Below, piece after piece: positions 23,839-30,914 of a DNA stretch of 64,000 nucleotides (within the stretch, counting starts at the first letter, position 1; each line of letters opens with the position of its first letter). Source of the DNA: Deltaproteobacteria bacterium (lineage in GTDB: Bacteria; Myxococcota; Kuafuiibacteriia; Kuafuiibacteriales; Kuafuiibacteriaceae); the NCBI GenBank assembly GCA_020632995.1, contig JACKEN010000021.1:16411-80410 (forward strand), read 5' to 3'. The translations under genes were made by a program, and so were the position numbers. A model generated the notes under the pieces. It did no database searches and was not told the DNA's origin. It was given only the letters and a program-made list of their open reading frames with translations.

Positions 23839-25044
23839 ATGGTGGCACCGCGGCATGTGGTGAACTCTCCCCGTGGTGGTACCGCGGTGGCCACCAACCC
23901 TTCTCCCAGCCCGGTCAGCACTCCCTCGGAGGCCCTCCGCCCCGAGCCCCAGGCCACCCCGACCATCGCCGGCGGCCTCAGCCCCACCGCCCCGGTCGCG
24001 GCTGACCACACGCCGGCCGGCCGGAATCCCAACAGCGCCTTCTCGACCCTCTGTCGGCACCTGACTCGCGCCCCGGTGGCGGACGGCGCGACGAGCGGGG
24101 AGGTCCGCGTGCGCGAGGACGGCCTCCACGCGCGGGGTGATGCGCGGGGCCGGGTGGGGCTCGAGGCTCGGGCGCGGCGGGCCGCGCGGGGGGCGCTGGG
24201 TGAGGCGCAGGGGGAGCTCCAAGCCGACCTCGGCGCTCGGGGGCACGCGAACGGCCGGGCGCACGTTGGGGTGCGTGGGGCCAGCGCGGCCGGGCAGGCG
24301 GGGGCCGAGGTGCGGGGCCGGGTCCGGGGTCGGGCCGAGGCGCGGACGGCGCTGGGGGCGGCGGAGGCGGAGCTCCAGGCGGAGCTGGCCGCTCGGGGGC
24401 GCCTCGAGGGCGAGGCGATCGCCGACCTTCGCGGGGTGTCCGCCCGAGTCGAGGGCGAGGCCACCGCGCGGGCGGGGGCCGACGTCAGCGCGCACGCGCG
24501 GTCGATCGGGACCCGCGTGGGGGGTCAGGACGTGGACGTGCGGGTCACGGTGAAGGGCCGGGCCGAGGTGTCCGCCACCGCGCAGGGTGAGGCGAAAGCG
24601 GACCTGCGCTTCGCGGAGGGTGGGCCCAAGCTCGGCGTCGATCTCGGGGGTCAGGCTTTCGCGGGGGCCAAGGCCGAGGGGCAGGTCCAGGTGGGGCTCG
24701 GTGAGATCGCCAGCGTCACCGCGCACGGGGGCGCCTGGGCGGGCGCGGGGGCCGAGGGTCGCGCGCGCGTGCACTTCGACAAGGGCAAGCTGAAGGTGGG
24801 GGTGTCGGGCGGCGCGGCGGCCGAGGCGGGGGCGGGCGGCGGCGTGGAGGTCGAGGTGGACGTGGTGAAGGGCGCCTTCGTGGCGGCGGGGGCGGGGCTG
24901 AAGAGCCTGACCGCGCCGGTCCGCTTCGCGCTCAACCCCGCCGGCGTGCTCATGGACGCCTGCACTTCGGCCCGGATGGCGCTGAGCCTGGGTACCCAGC
25001 TCGCGACCATCCCCGGGCAGCTCTTGCAGGCCGCTGCAGGCTGA
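23839..25044 (+). CDS. Ala/Gly-rich repetitive protein
   Basis: About 401 residues; the start is uncertain (ATG 23839 or GTGs at 23857, 23860, 23887; none has a good Shine-Dalgarno sequence). After a Pro/Ser/Thr-rich N-terminus (~1-70) comes a long region of irregular short repeats alternating Ala/Gly with charged or aliphatic residues (for example RGRAEARTALGAAEAELQAE, GRAEVSATAQGEAKADL, GAWAGAGAEGRARV), suggestive of stacked beta structure. The C-terminal ~60 residues (KGAFVAAGAGLKSLTAPVRF, ALNPAGVLMDACTSARMALS) look like a distinct hydrophobic domain. There is no signal peptide. Similar architecture occurs in proteins that deliver C-terminal effector domains, but nothing here proves that. 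The first bases contain two near-identical 13-bp direct repeats (23841-23853, 23875-23887). Confidence 0.6.
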   Translation: MVAPRHVVNSPRGGTAVATNPSPSPVSTPSEALRPEPQATPTIAGGLSPTAPVAADHTPAGRNPNSAFSTLCRHLTRAPVADGATSGEVRVREDGLHARGDARGRVGLEARARRAARGALGEAQGELQADLGARGHANGRAHVGVRGASAAGQAGAEVRGRVRGRAEARTALGAAEAELQAELAARGRLEGEAIADLRGVSARVEGEATARAGADVSAHARSIGTRVGGQDVDVRVTVKGRAEVSATAQGEAKADLRFAEGGPKLGVDLGGQAFAGAKAEGQVQVGLGEIASVTAHGGAWAGAGAEGRARVHFDKGKLKVGVSGGAAAEAGAGGGVEVEVDVVKGAFVAAGAGLKSLTAPVRFALNPAGVLMDACTSARMALSLGTQLATIPGQLLQAAAG

Positions 25045-25103
25045 CCTGCGCTGCCGCCGGGATTCGGCTTGCTCGTCCCCGGTCGAGGGCCGAGGATGGG
25101 CGA

Positions 25104-25319
25104 GTGACTTCCCGCAGATTCAGCGACGAAGGGGACGCTCTCCGTGTGAACCTGTCCGTGGACTCGGACCTGCGCCAAGCGCATGAGGTCAGCGCGAGGC
25201 CGGAGACCCGCGCGCAGCCGCAGGCGCACTGGCTCGAGGACGACACCGAGGCCATCGACGCCTACAACGCTCACGTGGCGCGGGATGGCGTCTTCAGCGA
25301 CGACCTCCGCCAGTTCTGA
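25104..25319 (+). CDS. Solitary CcdA-like antitoxin, probably truncated
   Basis: 71 residues from a GTG. The C-terminal part (HWLEDDTEAIDAYNAHVARD, then GVFSDDLRQF at the terminus) is the CcdA family signature, the toxin-binding tail of type II antitoxins. The N-terminal strand RVNLSVDSDLRQA matches the start of the ribbon-helix-helix. The middle is shorter than in typical CcdA: the 'lnlSxxleeaL' helix of the DNA-binding fold is missing and replaced by Pro/Arg/Gln-rich sequence, suggesting an internal deletion. No CcdB-type toxin gene is adjacent; the convergent terC gene ends 12 bp downstream. It may be a remnant or an orphan anti-toxin. Confidence 0.65.
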   Translation: MTSRRFSDEGDALRVNLSVDSDLRQAHEVSARPETRAQPQAHWLEDDTEAIDAYNAHVARDGVFSDDLRQF

Positions 25320-25331
25320 CCGGGTGACCGC

Positions 25332-26126
25332 CTACGTCGCCGGCTCACCCTGGCTGCGCTCGGCGTCGAGGCGCTTCTGGTAGCCCGACTGCAGGACGTC
25401 CACGATCACCAGGACCGCGATCGAGAAGTAGAAGGTGCTCTTGGCCATCGGCTCCACCGGGTGGCCGAACAGCTCGAGGTGGGCGACGTGGCCGCCCTCG
25501 CCGAGGAGCACCACGCCGACGATGAGGAGGATGAAGAGGCCGAGGACCTCGTACTTTCGGTTCTTCTTGAGGAAGGCGGAGACGTGGTCGGCCATGAACA
25601 TCATCCCGAGGCCGGAGATCACGATGGCGGCGGCGAGCACCAGGAACACCTTGGTGATGGCGAGGGCCGAGAGGATCGAGTCGAAGCTGAAGACGAGGTT
25701 CATGAGCACGATCATGAAGATCACGTGGTTGGCGCTCCTCTGTTCTGACTTGCCCGCCTGACTCTCGAGGTCGTGCACCGAGAGCATGTGCGAGATCTCC
25801 TTCACCGCGGTGTACATGATGAACCCGCCGCCGCCGATGAACACGAGGGTGGCGAAGTTGAAGGCGCCCTCCGCGATGCCAGGTACGTGGATGCTGAAGA
25901 ACGGGGCCTGCAGGCGCTCGATCAGGTGCACCATCACGAAGAGCAGGACGATGCGCAGCACGATGGCGACGAGGATGCCGATGCGGCGAACCCTCGCCTG
26001 CTGGTCGGGCGGGGCCTTGGCGGACTCCAGCGAGACGTAGAGCAGGTTGTCGAAGCCCAGGACCGCCTGCAGGAAGATCAGGACGCCCAGGTTGGCCAGG
26101 TTCTGGAGGTTGAACAGATCACTCAT
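25332..26126 (-). CDS. TerC family integral membrane protein
   Basis: 264 residues, with the ATG at 26126 (MSDLFNLQNLANLGVLIFLQ). Seven or eight hydrophobic helices and the TerC acidic signatures are present: QAVLGFDNLLYV near residue 20 and MNLVFSFDSILSALAI near 150, whose aspartates lie in the membrane. TerC proteins have been linked to tellurite resistance and to manganese/metal loading of exported enzymes. There are no other ter genes nearby, so the metal-exporter role is the more likely one. Confidence 0.9.
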   Translation of the reverse strand: MSDLFNLQNLANLGVLIFLQAVLGFDNLLYVSLESAKAPPDQQARVRRIGILVAIVLRIVLLFVMVHLIERLQAPFFSIHVPGIAEGAFNFATLVFIGGGGFIMYTAVKEISHMLSVHDLESQAGKSEQRSANHVIFMIVLMNLVFSFDSILSALAITKVFLVLAAAIVISGLGMMFMADHVSAFLKKNRKYEVLGLFILLIVGVVLLGEGGHVAHLELFGHPVEPMAKSTFYFSIAVLVIVDVLQSGYQKRLDAERSQGEPAT

Positions 26127-26219
26127 GGCTACGCCGCGGGCGCATTCCGCCCGAGAACCGGGCGGATTGGCAAGACCCTGCGCGTTGACTCGCGCGGGTG
26201 GGCAAGCCACGTTTCACCC

Positions 26220-28367
26220 GTGCGGTGGGCATGGGTGATGGTCCTGGCGCTGGCGGCGCCACGTCTGGCGGTGGCACAGGAGTCGTGCCGTCGCTTCGGG
26301 GAGCCCCGGGAGACCGGGGCGCTGCAGGCCGAGGCGCTGAAGGAGTCCAGCGGGTTGGCGGCCAGCTTCACGCAGGCCGGGGTGTACTTCACCCACAACG
26401 ACTCCGGGGATGGCCCGAGGCTGTTCGCGATCAACGCGGCGGGGCAGGCCCTGGCCGAGCTCGAGGTTGCGGGGGCCGAGCACGAGGACTGGGAAGACAT
26501 CGCCATGGGGCCGTGCGCCGCCGGGTCGTGCCTGTTCATCGGGGACGTGGGTGACAACGGGCGGCGTCGCGCGCACGTGACGGTGTACCGGGTGCCCGAG
26601 CCCAAGGTCGGGGCGGGGAGCGAGACCCAGGCCGCGGTGCAACTCGACCTGCGCTATCCCGACGGGGCGCGCGACGTGGAGGCGCTCCTGGTGGACCCGC
26701 GCACCGGGGACCTGTTCCTGGTCGAGAAGACCGAAGCCAGCCAGGCGCGGGTGGTGGTGCTGCGGGGGGCGGGCCGCGCGGTGGCGGGGGACCACGCGCT
26801 GACGGCCCTCGGCACGGTGGAGGCCACGCCGCTCGTCACCGGGGGCGACTTCGAGCCGCTCGGGGCGCAAGCCGTCCTGCGCGACTACGGGAGCGAGGCC
26901 CTGCGCTACGCGGTCACCCGCGACGCGGCGGGGCAGGTGACGGGCTTCGTGCTCCTCGATCACCCGTCGGTGGGGCTGCTGGGTGAGGCGATCGCGTACC
27001 GGGCCGACGGCCTGGCCCTGTTGACCACCCGCGAGGGGGTGGGGACCACGGTCGAGGAGACCCCCTGCCTCGAGCCCGATGGCCGGCAGGCCGGCGCGGC
27101 GGTGGGGCCGCTGGCCGAGGTCGCGACCTCCGCGCCCGAGCGCAGGTCCGGCGGGTGTCGGGGCGGCGCGGCCCTGGCGCCGCTCCTGCTCCTGCTCGGG
27201 GGACGGCGCCGTCGATGGCTGTTCGGCGCGGCGCGATATGAGGCCCCGCGGAGGTGGGGGGCGTGGCTCCGACGGCGGGCACCATGGCTTGCCCTGGCGG
27301 TGCTCCTCCCCGCCGCCCCCGCCCGTGCGGCCGAGCACCACGTCTACGCGGCGCTGGCGGGGGAGGTGTGGCCTACCCCGGCCGGCGGCCACGGGGTGGC
27401 GCTCCTGACCTGGCGTGCCCTGCAGGCCCCGGGCGGCGGGACCTTCGAGCTCACCCTCAACACGGACACCCTGGCGGTGACCTACCGCGACCTGTGCGCC
27501 GGCCGCCTGTGCTTCGGGGCGGAGCTGAAGGGTGAGGCCCTGATCGCGGGCCTGTTGCCCGACTACTTCGCGCGCGGCCAAAAGGTGGCCGCGGGTGGGT
27601 TCAACGCAAGCTACGTTGCGGGGGCGGCCTTCGGCGAGCTCCGTCTCGCGCCGGCCTACCTGCGCTACACGGCCACGGTGCGCAAGTGGTTCTTCAAGAC
27701 GGCCGAGGCGGACTTCGTGCTCCCCCAGGAGTCGGTGGTGGTGGAGCAGGAGCTCGCCGCGACCTACTGGGCCTTCACCGCCGACCCCTCGCTCTACGAG
27801 CCGCACCGGCTCTCGTGGCGCACCGAGGGGCTCGGGGTGGGGGTGCGGCTGGGGGTGGACGCGCGCCTCTCACACGATCCGTGGGGCCTCGGGCTCGAGA
27901 ACGACCCCGCGCAGGTCATCTTGCGGGTGCGTCAGTGGGCGCGCTACGGGGTGCGCCTGGCCGATCGCCTGCGGTGGCAGGTCGAGGAGCGCTTCGCGTG
28001 GGGGCGCGGCGAGGACGACCTCACCCGGGACCGGGTGGGCGGCATGAACCCGTACGTGACCCCGCTCGGCGGGGTGCCGTGGGCCGCGTTCGTGCTCGGG
28101 GACTACGTGGCCGGCCGCACCTCGCTCCACGTGCGGGTCTACGACGAGATCGAAGCCGGGGCCTTCTTCGACGCCCTGGCCGCGCCGAACCTCGAGCGCG
28201 ACGGGAGCCGCCGGGTGGGCGGCGCCATCGGCACCGGGGGCTTCGTGGACATGCGCTGGGGGGCCTGGCAGGCCGATCTGTGGGTGGGGTGGGCGCCGGG
28301 CCTGTCGTGGTCCGTGCACCGGAGCCACGTGGCAGGCTGGCTTGCGCTAGGCTACCGCTTCATCTGA
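26220..28367 (+). CDS. Secreted propeller-like protein fused in frame to an outer-membrane beta-barrel-like domain
   Basis: The GTG at 26220 gives 715 residues with a signal peptide (VMVLALAAPRLAVA|QE). Residues ~20-300 resemble a secreted beta-propeller (GVYFTHNDSGDGPRLFAI, HEDWEDIAMGP, IGDVGDNGRRRAHVTVYRVP). Residues 310-332 look like a MYXO-CTERM-type tail: SGGC, hydrophobic AALAPLLLLLGG, then RRRR. Instead of a stop the frame continues through a second signal-peptide-like stretch (RRRAPWLALAVLLPAAPARA|AE, cleavage after ~370) into a 345-residue domain rich in aromatic-ended amphipathic strands and ending ...LALGYRFI, as in outer-membrane barrels. No in-frame ATG/GTG with a Shine-Dalgarno sequence precedes the second part; CTG 27219 is a weak possibility. 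The 3' end overlaps a convergent gene by 8 bp. Confidence 0.7.
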   Translation: MRWAWVMVLALAAPRLAVAQESCRRFGEPRETGALQAEALKESSGLAASFTQAGVYFTHNDSGDGPRLFAINAAGQALAELEVAGAEHEDWEDIAMGPCAAGSCLFIGDVGDNGRRRAHVTVYRVPEPKVGAGSETQAAVQLDLRYPDGARDVEALLVDPRTGDLFLVEKTEASQARVVVLRGAGRAVAGDHALTALGTVEATPLVTGGDFEPLGAQAVLRDYGSEALRYAVTRDAAGQVTGFVLLDHPSVGLLGEAIAYRADGLALLTTREGVGTTVEETPCLEPDGRQAGAAVGPLAEVATSAPERRSGGCRGGAALAPLLLLLGGRRRRWLFGAARYEAPRRWGAWLRRRAPWLALAVLLPAAPARAAEHHVYAALAGEVWPTPAGGHGVALLTWRALQAPGGGTFELTLNTDTLAVTYRDLCAGRLCFGAELKGEALIAGLLPDYFARGQKVAAGGFNASYVAGAAFGELRLAPAYLRYTATVRKWFFKTAEADFVLPQESVVVEQELAATYWAFTADPSLYEPHRLSWRTEGLGVGVRLGVDARLSHDPWGLGLENDPAQVILRVRQWARYGVRLADRLRWQVEERFAWGRGEDDLTRDRVGGMNPYVTPLGGVPWAAFVLGDYVAGRTSLHVRVYDEIEAGAFFDALAAPNLERDGSRRVGGAIGTGGFVDMRWGAWQADLWVGWAPGLSWSVHRSHVAGWLALGYRFI

Positions 28368-28920
28368 CCTCGGCCAGGGTGCGGCCCGACACGGTCCGCC
28401 GCTCCTTCTCGAACTTGCTGCCCCACTCCGCCTCGACCAGGAGGATGGCCTCCTCCGTCGAGGAGAGGCCGCCCGAGATCACCTTGTAGGCGTGGCCGCG
28501 GTAGTTCACGAGCTTCCCGTTCCGATAGGGGAAGCGGTAGGTCTCGTTGGACTCACCCGCCACCTTGGGCAGGTGCTGAAAGGGCAAGCTGCCTTCCTCT
28601 TCGAAGCTCACCAGGAGCTGGTCGCCCTTCACCCCGACCACCAGGCCCGGGGTGCCGGCGGGGAACTCCACGCTCTCGACCAGCTCGCCGTCCACCGTGC
28701 GGTACACGTGGTCGCGGGTCACGAGGTGCTCGCTCGTGTCGACGGTGCGCCGCAGGATCACGTCCTCGGAGAGGTAGAACTGGAGCTTCTTGAGCTCGGG
28801 GCTGTCGAGGCGGCCGGGCTCCCGGAAGCTGTGGAGGAAGGCCACGCGCTGGGTGGTGCAGCCTGCGGCGCCGGCGGCGAGCAGGCCTACGAGGGCGAGG
28901 AGAGAGATCGTACGTGCCAT
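28360..28920 (-). CDS. Lipoprotein of unknown function
   Basis: 186 residues from the ATG at 28920, with a lipoprotein signal (LLALVGLLAAGAAGC, lipobox AAGC). The mature part is mainly beta, with charged strands (LKKLQFYLSEDVILRRTV; GTPGLVVGVKGDQLLVSFEE; YKVISGGLSSTEEAILLVEA). No family is recognised; such short lipoproteins with SH3-like strands are common in myxobacteria. It is convergent with the preceding fusion gene and divergent from the alpha/beta hydrolase gene by ~60 bp. Confidence 0.72.
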   Translation of the reverse strand: MARTISLLALVGLLAAGAAGCTTQRVAFLHSFREPGRLDSPELKKLQFYLSEDVILRRTVDTSEHLVTRDHVYRTVDGELVESVEFPAGTPGLVVGVKGDQLLVSFEEEGSLPFQHLPKVAGESNETYRFPYRNGKLVNYRGHAYKVISGGLSSTEEAILLVEAEWGSKFEKERRTVSGRTLAEVR

Positions 28921-28982
28921 CGCTGTAAGTCCGTGTCGGGAGATTGGCGCCCCTTGTCGCCACTCGCAAGAAACTGGCATGG

Positions 28983-29792
28983 ATGGTGGGCATGAGCCGG
29001 CCCGCCGCGCCCACCGACCCCGCGCCGCGCTTCGTGGAGCTCGCGGGAGGCCCCGCCGCGTATACCGAGGAGGGGCAGGGGCCCCCCATCGTGGCGATCC
29101 ACGGTCTGCCGGGGTCGACGCGCGACTTTCGGTGGCTGGGACCGGCCCTCGCCCCCCACTTTCGCTTCATCCGGGTGGACCTGCCGGGCTTCGGCGCCAC
29201 CCCGTGGCGCACCCACCCCGCCTACGCGCCCGAGGACCGGGCCGCCTTCGTGCTGGACCTCGTGGACGCGCTCGGCCTCGAGCGGCCGGCCCTGCTCGGC
29301 CACTCCATGGGCGGCGTGGTGGGCACCGCGGCCCTCCACCGTCGCCCCGAGGGGTTCTCGGCCTTGGTGCTCGTGGCCTCCCCGGGGCTGGTGGTGCACC
29401 GAGCCCTCCGCCGGTTCCCCGGTCGGACGCTGTCGGGCTGGTTCGCCCACCCCACGCGCTCGAAGCTCACCATGCCCGCGCTGCGCAGGACGTTTCGGGT
29501 GGCGGGCTTTCGGGGCCCCTACCCGGACGAGGCGCTCCTGCACACCGTGCACGGGGCGGCCGCGGTGGACATGGCCGCCCACGCCCGGCGCCTGCGCGCG
29601 CTCCGGGCGCCCACCGCGGTGGTGTGGTGCGACGACGACCCGCTGATCGAGCCCGAGATCCCCGCCGCGCTCGACGCGCTGCTGCCGACCGGACCTCGCC
29701 TGCACTTCGCGGACGGGGGCCACAACCCACAGAAGCACTACGCGCTGGAGCTGGCCGCGGCGCTGGCCGCCTGGCCCGCGCTCAGAGGCTGA
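28983..29792 (+). CDS. Alpha/beta-fold hydrolase
   Basis: 269 residues from the ATG at 28983 (an ATG three codons later is equally possible). Canonical features: oxyanion-hole HGLPGSTRDF near 40, nucleophile elbow GHSMGG near 104-109 (Ser), acid in CDDDPLIEPEIP near 222, and catalytic His in GGHNPQKHY near 247. There is a cap region with basic residues. It is cytoplasmic, with an unknown ester, epoxide or lactone substrate. Its end overlaps the stop of the convergent gene by 11 bp. Confidence 0.87.
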   Translation: MVGMSRPAAPTDPAPRFVELAGGPAAYTEEGQGPPIVAIHGLPGSTRDFRWLGPALAPHFRFIRVDLPGFGATPWRTHPAYAPEDRAAFVLDLVDALGLERPALLGHSMGGVVGTAALHRRPEGFSALVLVASPGLVVHRALRRFPGRTLSGWFAHPTRSKLTMPALRRTFRVAGFRGPYPDEALLHTVHGAAAVDMAAHARRLRALRAPTAVVWCDDDPLIEPEIPAALDALLPTGPRLHFADGGHNPQKHYALELAAALAAWPALRG

Positions 29793-30225
29793 CCACCGCC
29801 TCGACCCGCGCCCCCGCGAGCGGGAGCTCGGGGCCGCTCTTGCCGTTGGACTTGCGCCGCCGGGGCTCGGCCGAGGCCTTGCGCCGGACCCGCTCCGGCG
29901 CCTCACTCGGGATCTGGGCCACGTGCTCGGCCAGATCCGGGTCACCCTCGGCGAATATGCGGGCGTAGGCGTGGGCGCGCTCCGCCTGCTGGCCCAGCTG
30001 CTTGATCGCCTCGTCGAGCGCGCCCTGGGCCGAGCCGAGGGCGGCCCGCGCCGCGTCGACCGCCTGCCGCGCCTGGACCACCTGATCGACCAGGGCCTCG
30101 AGCTGAGCGTTGTCGACGTCGGGGAACCGGACGCCCGCGAAGGGCCCCCGGAACAACTCCACCACCGCGCGGACGGGCGTGCTCACCTCGGCGGGGATCT
30201 GAACACGTGTATCACGAGAACTCAT
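29782..30225 (-). CDS. Small helical protein of unknown function
   Basis: 147 residues, ATG at 30225. A short N-terminal region (SSRDTRVQIPAEVSTPVRAV) is followed by a long predicted coiled coil (~45-95: LEALVDQVVQARQAVDAARA, ALGSAQGALDEAIKQLGQQA), an acidic segment and a basic stretch (RVRRKASAEPRRRKSNGK). No family is recognised; the shape resembles small nucleoid- or filament-associated proteins. No Shine-Dalgarno sequence precedes the ATG, and the start codon lies in a potential RNA hairpin (30199-30231). Confidence 0.65.
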   Translation of the reverse strand: MSSRDTRVQIPAEVSTPVRAVVELFRGPFAGVRFPDVDNAQLEALVDQVVQARQAVDAARAALGSAQGALDEAIKQLGQQAERAHAYARIFAEGDPDLAEHVAQIPSEAPERVRRKASAEPRRRKSNGKSGPELPLAGARVEAVVSL

Positions 30226-30231
30226 GTTCAG
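30199..30231 (-). promoter_or_regulatory. Hairpin that would sequester the start codon of the 147-residue gene
   Basis: In the transcript CUGAACAUG (containing the AUG) can pair fully, with one G-U, with CGUGUUCAG 15 nt downstream. The upstream GATAGAAC is a possible -10 only ~7 bases before the AUG, consistent with a leaderless message. The same inverted repeat could instead be a protein-binding site. Confidence 0.35.
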
Positions 30232-30267
30232 TGTTCTATCGGAGCTGGGGCGGGGACGCAAGAGGGG

Positions 30268-30295
30268 AGGGGCGCCCGGTGCTCCGGACGCCCCT
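30268..30295 (-). terminator. Terminator hairpin after the basic secreted protein gene
   Basis: Stem AGGGGCG...CGCCCCT with an inner CCGG/CCGG and one mismatch, loop of 4. On the minus strand it is followed by CCCTCTTG. It lies 12 bp after the stop at 30308. Confidence 0.55.
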
Positions 30296-30307
30296 CGGGA
30301 TGAAGTG

Positions 30308-30712
30308 TCAGGCCTTGCCGCCGCCGCGGTCGTGGCCGCGTTGCCCGCGCTCGCCGGCCTTCTTGCCCTTGCCGTTCTGGGCGTGCGCCTTCCCATGCTT
30401 GCCCTTGCCACGACGCGCCTTGTCACCGTGGCCCTTGCCGCGCTGCGCCATCTTGCCCTTCTCGCAAGCCATCTTGCCGTGCTCGCCGTGCTCCCTCTTG
30501 GCCTTGTCGGCCTTGGTGCCCGGCTTGTGGGCGAGGGCACCCTCGAGGCGCAGGGCCTGGTGCTGCTTCATCTGCAGCTGAGGCCGAGCCGCGGTGAGGG
30601 GGCTCGCCGGCCGAACCGTCGGCCGCGCCTCCGGGGCCGCCTGGGCCATGCCGGCCACGCCCACTCCACCGAGAACCATCGCCGCGCTGAGAGCCAAAGT
30701 CGTGATCCGCAT
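30308..30712 (-). CDS. Small secreted Lys/Gly/His-rich protein
   Basis: 134 residues from an ATG preceded by AAGGAGG. The signal peptide (TTLALSAAMVLGGVGVAGMA, cleavage AQA|AP) is followed by a Pro/Arg segment and a very basic low-complexity C-terminus (GKMACEKGKMAQRGKGHGDK, ARRGKGKHGKAHAQNGKGKK). Such proteins may bind polyanions or metals in the periplasm. It is divergent from the 25-heme cytochrome gene; the ~200-bp intergenic region 30713-30914 probably holds both promoters. Confidence 0.75.
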   Translation of the reverse strand: MRITTLALSAAMVLGGVGVAGMAQAAPEARPTVRPASPLTAARPQLQMKQHQALRLEGALAHKPGTKADKAKREHGEHGKMACEKGKMAQRGKGHGDKARRGKGKHGKAHAQNGKGKKAGERGQRGHDRGGGKA

Positions 30713-30914
30713 CGTGTTGCCTCCTTGTTGGTGCCCGCATTCGCGAGTCATCCAGAGCGACGCAGGCCGGGCGGGCGGCATTCAAACGCGGTCGTGCTCT
30801 TCGAGATCGTCGATAACTAGAATCAGCCGGGTAGATTGCGCCAGTTTGGGGCCCCGCTTGTGCGCTTCTCTGTGCGCTGGCATCCATGCAGAGGGCATGT
30901 GAGGGGGGAAACAA

